Of a stretch of 64,000 nt of DNA, positions 8,661-17,900 are shown one piece after another (within the stretch, counting starts at the first letter, position 1; each line of letters starts with the position of its first letter). Both the position numbers and the translations under genes were made by a program. The DNA comes from DATIHQ01 sp035480535 (GTDB lineage: Bacteria > Chlamydiota > Chlamydiia > Chlamydiales > SM23-39), in assembly GCA_035480535.1 (NCBI GenBank), contig DATIHQ010000072.1:12124-76123 (forward strand), given 5' to 3'. The notes below the pieces were generated by a model, which did no database searches, was not told where the DNA came from, and was given only the letters and a program-made list of their open reading frames with translations.

Positions 8661-9536
8661 TTAGACTTTGATCGGGTCTGGTGGAAAAAGTTTTAAGTAG
8701 ACTGCATCGGGATCCAAGTTGCTTTCCAATTCTGCAAGGGTTAGCGAGGGGCGCATAGCCAATGGGGGATGCTTTGGATCATTGAATACGAAATAGTCAT
8801 CCTGCTTGTCATACATTCGTCCAAGGATTCTGGCCGCGATGTTTTTCACATGAACCCGACCGATGTCGTTGAGTTTTAATTCTAAGGTAGGTTCTGAAAT
8901 GATTCGAAGCATGACAGCTGCTTCAAGAGCCATAGGAACGGCAACGCCTTCTTTAATGTATCCAGCTTGTTGGCGGCAACTGAACGCGGCATCGTCATCC
9001 TCATACACTTTTTCGATCGCCTCGTTGGCCACTTTTAAGTTCTCGCATCCGTGTTTATCGATGTAGTTGAAGCGAGCGATCAGGCGCAAGAGGCGCGGTT
9101 CATCCCCGCAAACCAATTCAGCGGGAAGCTTGATTTCTTTCAGTACAGGGTGTTTGTCGATGAATTCTAAAATTTCTTTTGATCTCCAGTCGGCGATGAG
9201 TTTTAATTCCTCAGCTACGCCTCTTTCAGTCTCTGCTCTTTTTTCATAATTTATGCCGATTTCCCAGAGTTTTCCATAGGCTAGAGAGAGGGGCACTGTG
9301 GCGATCGCTAAGCCGACCAGGACGAAAGGGAGAGTTCCGGTTGTTGTTCCAATTCCTAAAGAAACGGCTAATACGGCAGCGACAATGGCGACCATGGCTA
9401 TAGCCGCAATGATCGCGAGCGTTTTCATCGCAAGCGCTTTGCAGTGTAATCTGGAAGCATTTTTTTCAGGGATTTCATTCAAAAAATGACAATACTGAAT
9501 AGCTTGATTGCCCGTTTGAGCGACCGAATTTCCCAT
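8661..9536 (-). CDS. Putative inclusion membrane (Inc-like) protein
   Basis: I do not recognise this 291-residue protein by sequence. It has a bilobed hydrophobic domain: about residues 38-60 (LAIIAAIAMVAIVAAVLAV) and 68-87 (LPFVLVGLAIATVPLSLAY), separated by a short GTTTG turn. This hairpin of two long hydrophobic stretches is the hallmark used to predict chlamydial Inc proteins, which type III secretion places in the inclusion membrane with both ends facing the host cytosol. The 200-residue C-terminal part is charged and helical. There is no cleavable signal peptide. It heads an operon with two CHLPS hydrolases and has an AGGGG ribosome-binding site 5 bp before ATG 9536. Confidence 0.75.
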   Translation of the reverse strand: MGNSVAQTGNQAIQYCHFLNEIPEKNASRLHCKALAMKTLAIIAAIAMVAIVAAVLAVSLGIGTTTGTLPFVLVGLAIATVPLSLAYGKLWEIGINYEKRAETERGVAEELKLIADWRSKEILEFIDKHPVLKEIKLPAELVCGDEPRLLRLIARFNYIDKHGCENLKVANEAIEKVYEDDDAAFSCRQQAGYIKEGVAVPMALEAAVMLRIISEPTLELKLNDIGRVHVKNIAARILGRMYDKQDDYFVFNDPKHPPLAMRPSLTLAELESNLDPDAVYLKLFPPDPIKV

Positions 9537-9623
9537 ACCTACCCCTTCTCTTTATTATTTGCCCAAAGTTATACACGAACGTCATTAAGATTTCATCAAA
9601 AACAATGCAAGGTAAATTAAAAT

Positions 9624-10040
9624 TTAAATGAGGTATTTGACAGCTTCTTGTTTCATCCGCAAGTGGATGTGGGCGAGGCCGTTAGATCGATTCATGGAGA
9701 GGCTCGCTGCGATGCCTAAATCTTGAAGAAAAGTGGGGGGGCATTTCAGAATTGTTTCGGGGGTTTCGCCAGTGTAGACAGAGATGAGAAGGGCGGCGAG
9801 GCCGGCTGAAATAAGAGCGTCTGCAGAGGCTGAAAAAAAGAGTTTACTATCTCGGAATGAGGCGTGGAGATAGAGCGTACTTTGGCAGCCCTGGACGGTG
9901 TGAGCGGGGATTTTATGGTCGGGGTTGAAAGGGGGAAGATCGCGCCCCATGGCGATGAGAAGGTGGTAGCGCTGTTCGGGTGTGGCAGCTGCAAAGAGTT
10001 TTTTAAGCTCCAATACTTTTTTTTCAAACGTCTGACTCAT
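9624..10040 (-). CDS. sufE: SufE-like Fe-S cluster assembly sulfur acceptor
   Basis: The 138-residue product matches the SufE/CsdE fold: helical start (MSQTFEKKVLELKKLFAAA), then YHLLIAMGRDLPPF, and the active-site loop HTVQGCQSTLYL with the sulfur-accepting cysteine near residue 55. The C-terminus (LGIAASLSMNRSNGLAHIHLRMKQEA) is the usual terminal helix. SufE takes persulfide from a SufS-type cysteine desulfurase and passes it to the SufBCD scaffold. The frame extends upstream to a TTG at 10127, but family similarity starts at ATG 10040. It is divergent from infA. No other suf gene is in the window. Confidence 0.9.
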   Translation of the reverse strand: MSQTFEKKVLELKKLFAAATPEQRYHLLIAMGRDLPPFNPDHKIPAHTVQGCQSTLYLHASFRDSKLFFSASADALISAGLAALLISVYTGETPETILKCPPTFLQDLGIAASLSMNRSNGLAHIHLRMKQEAVKYLI

Positions 10041-10138
10041 GGTAGGTGAGAGTTTAACTGAGCCCGATTTAAAAGATAAGCGTTGACTTAAATGGCATAG
10101 GTATAGTTTCATAAAAAGCATTTCCAAGCTAAAAATCT

Positions 10139-10357
10139 ATGTCGAAAGAAGAAACGATCAAAATGGAGGGCAAGGTTGAAGAACTTTTGCCCAACATGAC
10201 TTTCAGTGTCTTGCTAGAAAATGGGATGCGCGTAATTGCTCATCTCAGCGGCAAGATGCGGATGCGCAACATACGGGTGTATGCCGGTGATATGGTGACT
10301 GTAGAAATGTCTCCCTATGATCTGACGAAGGCAAGAATTGTCTATCGTCAAAAATGA
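10139..10357 (+). CDS. infA: Translation initiation factor IF-1
   Basis: This is a complete 72-residue IF-1, a single OB-fold: [20 protein letters not shown], then [24 protein letters not shown]-type turn and [15 protein letters not shown]-1 binds the 30S A site during initiation together with IF-2 and IF-3. Its place just upstream of tRNA-Thr and tuf matches Chlamydia (infA CT323, tuf CT322). The intergenic space to sufE is 98 bp. The downstream block has its own promoter at 10378-10405, so infA is likely transcribed separately. Confidence 0.97.
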   Translation: MSKEETIKMEGKVEELLPNMTFSVLLENGMRVIAHLSGKMRMRNIRVYAGDMVTVEMSPYDLTKARIVYRQK

Positions 10358-10377
10358 TTTTGATTTTTTAGGTTGGA

Positions 10378-10405
10378 TTGACAGAAAAAAGATTGATTTT
10401 ATTAC
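10378..10405 (+). promoter_or_regulatory. Sigma-66/70-type promoter for tRNA-Thr-tuf
   Basis: A perfect -35 TTGACA (10378-10383) is followed after 16 bp by TATTAC (10400-10405), about 40 bp upstream of the tRNA-Thr 5' end. The consensus quality suits a strongly expressed stable-RNA and EF-Tu transcript. Confidence 0.6.
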
Positions 10406-10444
10406 CCCAAGTACCTTAAGCTCTCATGCTTTTGCAAGCAAAAC

Positions 10445-10516
10445 GCCCAGGTAGCTCAGTGGTAGAGCACATGCATGGTAAGCATGTGGTCGTAGGTTCA
10501 ATTCCTATCTTGGGCA
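10445..10516 (+). tRNA. tRNA-Thr (anticodon GGT)
   Basis: A full cloverleaf can be drawn: acceptor GCCCAGG/CTTGGGC (7 bp with one G-T), D-arm beginning GCTCAGTGGTAGAGC, anticodon stem CATGC/GCATG with loop ATGGTAA, and T-arm GTAGG-TTCAATT-CCTAT. Anticodon GGT reads Thr codons ACC/ACU. The discriminator is A and no CCA is encoded. It is 37 bp upstream of tuf and probably shares its transcript, as in Chlamydia and in E. coli thrT-tufB. Confidence 0.95.
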
Positions 10517-10553
10517 AGATAAAAAAATTCTAGAGCCTAACGGAGGATGTTAG

Positions 10554-11738
10554 ATGGCAAAAGAACAATATCAGAGAACGAAACCGCACGTTAACATCGG
10601 TACGATCGGCCACGTTGACCATGGCAAGACAACGCTGACCGCAGCGATCACCAAAGTGTTGGCGGCGAAAGGTTATGCGAAATATCGCGACTATGGCTCG
10701 ATCGATAACACGCCTGAAGAGAAGGCGCGCGGAATCACGATCAACGCTTCACACGTTGAATACCAAACAGACAAGCGTCACTATGCGCACGTCGACTGCC
10801 CAGGCCACGCTGACTATGTAAAGAACATGATCACCGGTGCCGCTCAAATGGACGGTGCGATTCTTGTAGTGGCTGCGACCGATGGTCCTATGCCGCAAAC
10901 AAAAGAGCACATTCTCTTGGCGCGCCAAGTGGGTGTCCCTGCGATCGTCGTCTTTCTCAACAAGATGGACATGATCGGCAAAGGGGATGAAGAGCTCGTC
11001 GAACTCGTCGAAATGGAGTTGAATGAACTCCTGGAAGCGAAAGGGTATAAAGGCGTACCAATCATCCGCGGATCTGCTCTCAAAGCCCTTGAAGGGGATC
11101 CAGAGTATGTGAAGGCGATCGTCAAGCTCATGGACACTGTAGATGAGAAAATCCCAACTCCAGTTCGTGAAATTGACAAACCCTTCCTGATGCCGATTGA
11201 GGACGTGTTCTCCATTTCTGGTCGTGGTACCGTTGTGACGGGCCGCGTCGAAAGAGGCAAGATCAAGGTCAACGACAAGATCCAACTCGTCGGGATTCGC
11301 GAAACGCGCGACACCGTTGCGACTGGTCTTGAAATGTTCAACAAGCTCCTCGATGAAGCCTTTGCGGGTGAAAACGTGGGCGTTCTTCTCAGAAGTATTG
11401 AGAAAAACGATGTAGAGCGCGGGATGGTTCTCTCGGCTCCAGGCACCTGTACGCCTCATACGAAGTTCAAAGGAACGATTTACGTCCTGAATAAAGATGA
11501 AGGAGGCCGTCACAAGCCCTTCTTCACCGGTTATAGACCCCAGTTCTATTTCCGAACGACTGACGTAACGGGTACTGTTGAACTTCCTGCAGGAACAGAG
11601 ATGGTGATGCCAGGGGACAACGTTGAACTGACAGCTGAACTGATCCACCCGATTGCAATGGAAGAAGGAATGCGCTTCGCGATTCGCGAAGGGGGCAGAA
11701 CCATTGGCGCAGGAACGATTTCGAAGATCCTGAAATAA
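10554..11738 (+). CDS. tuf: Translation elongation factor EF-Tu
   Basis: The 394-residue protein is a full-length EF-Tu. GTPase motifs are intact: GHVDHGKTT (about residues 19-27), [12 protein letters not shown] (switch I), DCPGHADYV (about 81-89), NKMD (about 136-139) and SALKAL (about 174). Domain II carries [12 protein letters not shown] and domain III ends with [13 protein letters not shown]. It delivers aminoacyl-tRNA to the ribosome. The start is preceded by GGAGG (10543-10547). The tRNA-Thr gene lies upstream; a hairpin terminator and tRNA-Trp follow directly. It is the only tuf gene in the window. Confidence 0.99.
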   Translation: MAKEQYQRTKPHVNIGTIGHVDHGKTTLTAAITKVLAAKGYAKYRDYGSIDNTPEEKARGITINASHVEYQTDKRHYAHVDCPGHADYVKNMITGAAQMDGAILVVAATDGPMPQTKEHILLARQVGVPAIVVFLNKMDMIGKGDEELVELVEMELNELLEAKGYKGVPIIRGSALKALEGDPEYVKAIVKLMDTVDEKIPTPVREIDKPFLMPIEDVFSISGRGTVVTGRVERGKIKVNDKIQLVGIRETRDTVATGLEMFNKLLDEAFAGENVGVLLRSIEKNDVERGMVLSAPGTCTPHTKFKGTIYVLNKDEGGRHKPFFTGYRPQFYFRTTDVTGTVELPAGTEMVMPGDNVELTAELIHPIAMEEGMRFAIREGGRTIGAGTISKILK

Positions 11739-11741
11739 TTA

Positions 11742-11763
11742 GGGGAGCGAAAGCTCCCTTTAT
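11742..11763 (+). terminator. GNRA-loop hairpin terminator after tuf
   Basis: The 6-bp stem GGGAGC/GCTCCC (11743-11748 and 11753-11758) closes a GAAA tetraloop and is followed by TTTAT. It sits 4 bp after the tuf stop and abuts tRNA-Trp. The T-run is short, so read-through into tRNA-Trp and secE is likely, giving attenuation rather than full termination. Confidence 0.65.
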
Positions 11764-11836
11764 GGGTGTGTAGCTCAGCTGGTAGAGCAGCGATCTCCAA
11801 AGTCGCCGGTCGGGGGTTCAAATCCCTCCGCACTCG
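11764..11836 (+). tRNA. tRNA-Trp (anticodon CCA)
   Basis: The cloverleaf is readable: acceptor GGGTGTG/CGCACTC (two G-T pairs), D-arm GCTCAGCTGGTAGAGC, anticodon stem GCGAT/GTCGC with loop CTCCAAA, and T-arm GGGGG-TTCAAAT-CCCTC. Anticodon CCA reads the single Trp codon UGG. Its position between tuf and secE is conserved in Chlamydia. The T-arm and 3' acceptor strand are duplicated 92 bp downstream. Confidence 0.93.
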
Positions 11837-11945
11837 AGGGTAAATGGAGTGTAGGCCACGAGATGGGGCCCCCGAAAATCGCTTCGGTTTTTGGGGTAGC
11901 GTAGGGGGTTCAAATCCCTCCGCACTCGAGGGTAAATAGAGTGTA
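11812..11945 (+). repeat. Direct repeat: duplicated 3' part of tRNA-Trp plus flank
   Basis: A 42-bp segment (11812-11853) with the tRNA-Trp T-arm, 3' acceptor strand and 17 nt of flank recurs at 11904-11945 with one mismatch, offset by 92 bp. The second copy lacks the 5' half, so it is not a functional tRNA. The 50-bp interval contains a hairpin (CCCCGAAAA pairing with TTTTTGGGG). The pattern resembles a tandem duplication with later decay, or an attachment-site remnant at a tRNA 3' end. No integrase gene is nearby. Confidence 0.85.
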
Positions 11946-11958
11946 ATAAGAGGTGAAA

Positions 11959-12177
11959 ATGTCGGCGATTACTGAGAAGAAAAAGTTATCTTACTTCCGC
12001 GAAGTGCAGAACGAGCTGAAGAAGGTGACGTGGACGTCGAAAGAGGAATTGATCCTTTGTACAAAAGCGGTCATTGTCGCGACATTCATCTTTGGGTTTG
12101 CGATCTATGTTGTCGATTTAGGGATTCGAGGTGCCTTGGAGTTGGTCGGCGCCTTGTTCCGGATGATTTTTGGGTAA
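11959..12177 (+). CDS. secE: Preprotein translocase subunit SecE
   Basis: The 72-residue protein is the short single-span form of SecE: an amphipathic cytoplasmic helix with the conserved FREVQNELKKVTWTSKEE block (about residues 13-30), then one membrane segment (about 35-58). It stabilises SecY in the protein-conducting channel. ATG 11959 is preferred over GTG 11953 because AAGAGG lies 5 bp upstream of the ATG. The order secE-nusG-rplK is standard in bacteria. Confidence 0.95.
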   Translation: MSAITEKKKLSYFREVQNELKKVTWTSKEELILCTKAVIVATFIFGFAIYVVDLGIRGALELVGALFRMIFG

Positions 12178-12189
12178 CCATAGGGTTCT

Positions 12190-12735
12190 ATGCATAAATG
12201 GTATGTTGTCCAAGTGATGTCGAGCCATGAAAAAAAGGTGAAGAAAGCACTTGAAGAATTTCTTCAGGCTAAAGGGATGGCCGATCAGATTGTCGAAGTC
12301 TTGATCCCCACTGAAAACGTTTCAGAAGTGAAGCGGGGACAGCAAAAGATCAGCGAAAAGCGGATGTGGCCAGGTTACATTCTCGTGAAAATGATCTTCA
12401 CCGAAGATTCATGGGCCTATGTAAAAGACACCCCGGGCGTCATTGACTTTCTAGGCGGAGAGAAGCCGGTGCCTCTCACTGAGAAAGAAGTCAACGATAT
12501 CATGAAAGAACTTGAGGACAGGCAAAAAGGCATTGTCCAGAAACATAAAGTAGATGTGGGCGATCGTGTCAAGATCACCGATGGAGTGTTCGTCAACTTC
12601 GTCGGCACTGTGACCGAAGTGAACCACGAGAAAGGAAGACTCAGCGTAATGGTCTCGATCTTCGGACGAGATACGCGAGTGGATGACCTGGAATTCTGGC
12701 AAGTGGAGCAAGCCACAGCTGAGAATACAGGATAA
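12190..12735 (+). CDS. nusG: Transcription termination/antitermination protein NusG
   Basis: This 181-residue NusG has the NGN domain (MHKWYVVQVMSSHEKKVKKA; EKRMWPGYILVKM; TPGVIDFLGG) and a C-terminal KOW domain (about residues 125-175; GDRVKITDGVFVNFVGTVTEV). NusG binds RNA polymerase near the clamp, affects pausing and couples to Rho or the ribosome. It lies 12 bp after secE and probably shares its transcript. A structured 60-bp gap separates it from rplK. Confidence 0.98.
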   Translation: MHKWYVVQVMSSHEKKVKKALEEFLQAKGMADQIVEVLIPTENVSEVKRGQQKISEKRMWPGYILVKMIFTEDSWAYVKDTPGVIDFLGGEKPVPLTEKEVNDIMKELEDRQKGIVQKHKVDVGDRVKITDGVFVNFVGTVTEVNHEKGRLSVMVSIFGRDTRVDDLEFWQVEQATAENTG

Positions 12736-12750
12736 CCCGGAACATCAAAA

Positions 12751-12784
12751 ATGAGGAGAGGGAGTACCCCTCGCTAACACTCAT
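12751..12784 (+). promoter_or_regulatory. Candidate L1-binding leader hairpin upstream of rplK
   Basis: A two-part stem is visible: outer ATGAG/CTCAT (12751-12755 with 12780-12784) and inner GAGGG/CCCTC (12758-12762 with 12768-12772), separated by an asymmetric internal loop (2 nt against 7 nt). It lies 11 bp before rplK. In many bacteria ribosomal protein L1 represses the L11-L1 mRNA through such a leader. Position and shape fit; I cannot confirm the L1 recognition bases. Confidence 0.4.
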
Positions 12785-12795
12785 TATAGGAAAAT

Positions 12796-13224
12796 ATGGC
12801 AAAAAAATTAGTTAAAACAATCAAGCTGCAAATTCCTGCCGGAAAAGCGAATCCAGCGCCTCCGATTGGACCCGCTTTGGGTTCCGCCGGGATCAATATC
12901 ATGGCTTTCTGTAAGGAATTCAATGCGAAGACGCAAGATAAGGCAGGGGATATCCTTCCCGTCGTGATCAGCGTCTATTCAGATAAGTCTTTTACCTTCA
13001 TCACCCGCCAGCCTCCAGTGTCCCGCATGATCCTGAAGGAATTAGGTCTTGAATCGGGGTCAAAAGTGCCCAACCGAGATAAGGTGGGGAAAATGACCCG
13101 ATCGCAAGTGCAAAAGATCGCCAAAGCGAAAGCAGAAGATATGAGAATCGTCTCTCAGGAAGCCGCAGAGATGATGGTCATGGGAACTGCCCGTTCGATG
13201 GGCGTCGATATCGTGGAGGGGTAA
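12796..13224 (+). CDS. rplK: 50S ribosomal protein L11
   Basis: The 142-residue L11 begins [20 protein letters not shown] with the conserved [22 protein letters not shown] block. The C-terminal RNA-binding domain follows (about residues 70-140). L11 organises the GTPase-associated centre of 23S rRNA. The stop overlaps the rplA start by one base (TAATG), typical of coupled L11-L1 translation. A leader hairpin precedes the gene. Confidence 0.99.
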   Translation: MAKKLVKTIKLQIPAGKANPAPPIGPALGSAGINIMAFCKEFNAKTQDKAGDILPVVISVYSDKSFTFITRQPPVSRMILKELGLESGSKVPNRDKVGKMTRSQVQKIAKAKAEDMRIVSQEAAEMMVMGTARSMGVDIVEG

Positions 13225-13937
13225 TGAGCAAAAGATCAAAGAGAATGAAAGAGATCGACAAGATGGTCGATCCAAACAAGTCCTACAACCTCGATGAAGC
13301 TGTAGAGATTTTGAAGAAATGCCCCGCAACGAAGTTCGATCAATCGGTGAACGTCGCATTGAAAGTGGGCATTGATACGAAAAAGTCAGATCAGCAAGTT
13401 CGCGGGACCGTTTCATTACCTCATGGAACCGGGCAAAAAGTGACTCTCGTGGTCATTGCAAAAGGGGATAAGGCAAAAGAAGCTCTCGAAGCGGGAGCCG
13501 ATTATGTTGGCGCCGATGACCTCCTCGAAAAGATTAAAGGGGGATGGACCGATTTCTCCGCCTTGATCGCAACGCCTGACATGATGCGGGAATTGGGAAA
13601 ATTAGGAAAAGTCCTTGGACCGAGAGGTTTGATGCCGACTCCCAAAGCCGGTACCGTGACGACAGATGTGGCTAAGGCCGTTAAAGAGGCGAAAGCAGGG
13701 AAAATTGAGTTCAAAGTGGATAAGACTGGGAACGTCAATAACGCTGTGGGCAAAGTCTCTTTCAAATCAGACCAATTGCTCGAAAATATGGGAGTGCTCT
13801 TCCAGGCAATTTTTAAAGCAAAGCCGGCAAGTGCAAAAGGAGTTTTTTTCCGCTCCATGTATGTTTCATCGACGATGGGACCGGGTCTGAAAATCGACAT
13901 CCAATCACTCTCACTAGGAGTCCAACATGAGACCTGA
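13224..13937 (+). CDS. rplA: 50S ribosomal protein L1
   Basis: The 237-residue L1 contains the diagnostic [20 protein letters not shown] segment (about residues 126-145) and the terminal [23 protein letters not shown] helix region. L1 forms the mobile ribosomal stalk at the E site and often autoregulates this operon. It starts one base inside the rplK stop, and its last 11 bases overlap the rplJ start. Length is normal for the family. Confidence 0.99.
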   Translation: MSKRSKRMKEIDKMVDPNKSYNLDEAVEILKKCPATKFDQSVNVALKVGIDTKKSDQQVRGTVSLPHGTGQKVTLVVIAKGDKAKEALEAGADYVGADDLLEKIKGGWTDFSALIATPDMMRELGKLGKVLGPRGLMPTPKAGTVTTDVAKAVKEAKAGKIEFKVDKTGNVNNAVGKVSFKSDQLLENMGVLFQAIFKAKPASAKGVFFRSMYVSSTMGPGLKIDIQSLSLGVQHET

Positions 13938-14445
13938 GAAAGAACTCCTTTTGAATGAAATTAAACAAAAGATCGATGCTTCGACAGCGATAATTGTCAC
14001 CCGATATGATCGCCTCGAACCAAACACTTCGTGGCGGCTTCGCGAACTTCTTTCGAAGTCGGGAAGTCTTTTCGAAGTGGTCCGCAAGAGAGTCTTTTTG
14101 AAAGCCGTGGAACAAGCGGGGATCAAAATTGATGAGTCGCTCTTGAAAGGACATGTCGGAGTGGTCTTTGTGAATCAACCAGATGCGATGGGTCCAGCAA
14201 AAGCGATCTTCAAATTCTCAGATGAGAATTCTAAGTTGCTAGAAGTCCTTTGCGGACAAATCGATGGAAAAATTATGCCCGGCGCAGAACTCGAAGTCAT
14301 TTCGAAACTGCCTGGAATCGATGAAATGAGAGCGATACTGCTCGGCCTATTTACATCACCGATGTCTCAAATGCTTTCCGTATTGGAAGCCGTGATAGCC
14401 GAACCGCTCTCTGTTCTTGAGCAAAAAAGTGAATCAAAGATTTAG
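13927..14445 (+). CDS. rplJ: 50S ribosomal protein L10
   Basis: The 172-residue L10 begins [20 protein letters not shown], followed by the RNA-binding N-terminal domain and a C-terminal helix that carries L7/L12 dimers. It anchors the stalk to 23S rRNA. The start lies inside the 3' end of rplA (11-bp overlap) with AGGAG upstream, and rplL follows after 11 bp. Sequence is more divergent than the other ribosomal proteins here, as usual for L10. Confidence 0.95.
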   Translation: MRPEKELLLNEIKQKIDASTAIIVTRYDRLEPNTSWRLRELLSKSGSLFEVVRKRVFLKAVEQAGIKIDESLLKGHVGVVFVNQPDAMGPAKAIFKFSDENSKLLEVLCGQIDGKIMPGAELEVISKLPGIDEMRAILLGLFTSPMSQMLSVLEAVIAEPLSVLEQKSESKI

Positions 14446-14456
14446 GAGATAAACCC

Positions 14457-14849
14457 ATGAGTCAACATTTAGATGATCTCGTCGAAAAGCTGAGCCAGCT
14501 TTCCGTCCTTGATATGTCCAAGCTGAAAGAAAAATTAGAGCAGAAATGGGGCGTAAAAGCCGCCGTCGCTGCCGCCGCCGCACCTGCTGGCGCCGCTGCC
14601 GCTGCTGCACCTGCCGCTTCTGAATCCACAGAATTCAGAGTGATCCTGGAAGGACCCGTACCCGATGATAAGAAAATTTCTGTCATTAAAGCGGTTCGCG
14701 AAGTGACAGGCCAAGGTCTGAAAGAAGCGAAAGATTTAGTGGAAGGTGCTCCAAAAGATTTGAAAGCCGCAGCACCCAAAGCAGAAGCTGAGGAGATCCA
14801 AAAGAAACTCCAGGCTGCTGGTGCAAAGGTTACCCTTAAGGGGCTGTAA
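14457..14849 (+). CDS. rplL: 50S ribosomal protein L7/L12
   Basis: This 130-residue protein has the N-terminal dimerisation domain ([19 protein letters not shown]), an Ala-rich flexible hinge (about residues 37-57) and the C-terminal factor-binding domain with [20 protein letters not shown]. Multiple copies recruit translation GTPases to the ribosome. The hinge explains the low-complexity GCC/GCT-rich DNA around 14570-14620. A hairpin between rplL and rpoB probably adjusts read-through. Confidence 0.99.
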   Translation: MSQHLDDLVEKLSQLSVLDMSKLKEKLEQKWGVKAAVAAAAAPAGAAAAAAPAASESTEFRVILEGPVPDDKKISVIKAVREVTGQGLKEAKDLVEGAPKDLKAAAPKAEAEEIQKKLQAAGAKVTLKGL

Positions 14850-14890
14850 AGAAAAAATTTGCAGAAAAACTTTGCATTGTTTGTTAGACT

Positions 14891-14934
14891 AGCGAGTGCA
14901 GGAGTCATTTACGTGGCTTCTGCTCGCTTATTTT
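14891..14934 (+). terminator. rplL-rpoB intercistronic hairpin (attenuator)
   Basis: The stem AGCGAG-(TG bulge)-CAGGAG (14891-14904) pairs with CTTCTG-CTCGCT (14917-14928), leaving a 12-nt loop, and is followed by TATTTTG. It lies 42 bp after rplL and 32 bp before rpoB. A partial terminator here would lower rpoBC expression relative to ribosomal proteins, as known for E. coli rplL-rpoB. Confidence 0.6.
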
Positions 14935-14965
14935 GTGCATTTACGAAAGTTTGTAGGAGCGATTC

Positions 14966-17900
14966 ATGTTAAAGAAGCCGCCTAAAAGGGTGAGTTTTCG
15001 GGAACGGGAAGAGATCATCGATCTTCCTAATTTGATCGAGATTCAGATTAAATCTTATACCCAATTCCTCCAATCTCATTTATTGCCCCATGAGCGGGAA
15101 AATATCGGCCTCCAAGAGGTCTTTAATGAGATTTTTCCGATTAAGTCTTACGATGAAAAAACAGTCTTGGAATTTCTCTCCTATAACTTGGGCGTTCCCA
15201 AATACTCTCCAGAGGAGTGTATCCGACGGGGAATCACTTATAACGTCACTTTGAAAGTCAAGTTCCGCCTCACCGATGAAACGGGGATTAAAGAGGAAGA
15301 AGTCTACATGGGAACCATTCCCGTTATGACAGATAAGGGAACCTTCATCGTGAATGGAGCTGAGCGCGTTATCGTTTCTCAACTTCATCGATCGCCTGGA
15401 ATCTCCTTTGAGCAGGAAAGGCACCCGAAGGGAACGATGATCTATTCTTTCCGCATCATCCCTTATCGCGGCAGCTGGCTCGAAGCCTCTTTTGACAATA
15501 GCGACTTAATCTACGTCTATATCGACCGTAAGAAGCGGCGCCGCAAGATCTTAGCTTCTACCTTTATCCGAACTCTCGGTTATTCTACCGATGCCGATAT
15601 CATCGAAGAGTTCTTTGAAACAGTCAAAGTCAAAATTAAATCAGAGAAAGACTTTGTCAAACTCGTCGGTAAGATCCTCGCTGAAGATGTGGTCGACGAA
15701 CAGACGGGTCTCGTCTTTGGGAAAGCAGGGGAAAAACTCACCACCGCGATGTTAAAGCGAATGGTCGATGAGGGAATCCAAGCAGTCCGTATCGCAGAAG
15801 AAGCGGATGAGACTCACCCTGTCATCAAAATGCTCTCTAAAGATACGACTGATTCTTATGAATCGGCCTTGAAAGATTTCTACCGCAAAATCCGCCCGGG
15901 CGAACCTCCCACTCTCTCCAATGCCCGCTCAGCGATCATGCGCCTTTTCTTCGACCCAAAACGATACAATTTAGGACGGGTAGGCCGCTATAAGCTCAAT
16001 CGGAAAATGGGTCTTCCCACAACGGATGAGGAAGTAAATGTCGTCACGCTGCGCAAAGAAGATGTGATCGAAGCGTTGAAATATCTGATCCGCCTGAAAC
16101 TCGGCGATGAGCATGCGCATGTGGACGATATCGACCACCTGGGCAATCGCCGCGTCCGCTCTGTAGGCGAATTGATCCAGAACCAGTGCCGCATCGGCTT
16201 GGCTCGCATGGAAAAAATCATTAAAGAGAGAATGAATCTCTTTGATTTCTCTTCCGACACAATGACTCCAGGAAAAATCGTCTCCGCCAAGGGATTGGCT
16301 GGCGTGCTGAAGGACTTCTTCGGCCGATCGCAGCTCTCTCAGTTCATGGATCAGACGAACCCGATTTCTGAGCTGACCCACAAGAGAAGACTCTCTTGCC
16401 TTGGGCCCGGCGGCTTAAATCGAGAAAGAGCTGGTTTCGAAGTGCGCGACGTCCACCCTTCTCACTATGGACGGATTTGCCCCATTGAGACGCCAGAAGG
16501 TCCAAACATCGGTTTGATCACCTCTCTTTCCACCTTAGCGAAGATCAATGAATTTGGATTCATCGAAACGCCCTATCGAATTGTGAAAGAAGGGGTTGTG
16601 ACTGATGAAATCGAATACATGACTGCGGACCAAGAGTCTGATTACATGATCACGCAGGCATCCACGCAGTTGGATGAATACAATATGTTTAAAGAAGTGC
16701 TCTGCTGGGCTCACCATCGGGGCGAACCGATGGAGATTGAGACGCCGAAAGTCACTCACATGGACGTCTCCTCCAAGCAGCTCGTTTCTATTGTTGCGGG
16801 ATTGATTCCGTTCCTAGAACACGATGACGCGAACCGCGCTCTCATGGGATCGAACATGCAGCGCCAAGCTGTTCCTCTGATGAAAACCGACGCCCCGATT
16901 GTGGGGACGGGTTTGGAAGGGCGCTCCGCACGCGACTCAGGCGCTGTGGTAGTGGCTTTGGAAGATGGGATTGTCGAATTTGTCGATGGCTATAAGATTG
17001 TGGTCGCTCCCAAAGACAATCCATTGAATAAGCGGATCTATGTCTTGAAAAAGTTCATGCGCTCCAATAGCGGAACTTGCATCAACCAGACGCCTCTTTG
17101 CACGATTGGCGATAAGGTAATTGCAGGAGATGTTTTGGCCGACGGTCCAGCGACCGATAAAGGGGAAATCGCTTTGGGCAAGAACGTGATGGTCGCCTTT
17201 ATGCCCTGGTGCGGTTACAACTACGAAGATGCGATCATCATTTCTGAGAAATTGATCCGCGAAGACTATTACACTTCGATTTATCTCGAGGAATTTGAGC
17301 TTACAGCGCGCGATACAAAACTCGGCAAGGAAGAGATCACGAAAGATATTCCAAACGTCTCTGAGGAAATGTTGAAAGACCTCGGCGAAGATGGGATCAT
17401 TCGGATCGGCGCCCATGTGGAGCCAGGTTCGATTCTCGTCGGAAAAATCACACCGAAATCGGAAACGGAACTTTCTCCAGAAGAGCGCCTCTTGCGGGCG
17501 ATTTTCGGTGAGAAAGCGGCTGATGTCAAAGATGCGTCTCTGACAGCGCCTCCAGGAACGGAAGGGGTGGTGATGGATGTAAAAGTCTTTTCACGCCGCG
17601 ACCGCTTGTCTAAGACCGATGATGAGCTGGTGGAAGAAGCGACTCGGATTAAAGATATCCATTCCGATTTCAAAACGAAAGAAGCGGAACTGCAAATGGA
17701 GTTCCACGAAAAACTCGGCGCACTTCTCCTCAATGAAAAAGCCCCATCTGCCATCATGCACCGCAAATCAGGCGAAGTGTTGGTAGAAGAGGGACAGATC
17801 ATGACCCAAGAGGCGATCGAGCTTCTGGAGAATGAGAAAGCGGAAGATCTCTTGATGTCCGATAAGGAAATCTACATTGAATTGAAGAAGATCCTTCGCG

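Noticed and set aside
10749..11648. A 299-codon minus-strand open frame inside tuf
   Set aside because: It is fully antisense to EF-Tu, has no ribosome-binding site and results from the codon bias of the real gene.
11867..11899. Hairpin between the two tRNA-Trp 3' copies as a terminator
   Set aside because: It is followed by TAGCGTAG, not a T-run, and secE with its ribosome-binding site lies directly downstream without another clear promoter.
14570..14625. GC-rich low-complexity repeat in rplL
   Set aside because: It encodes the normal Ala-rich hinge of L7/L12.
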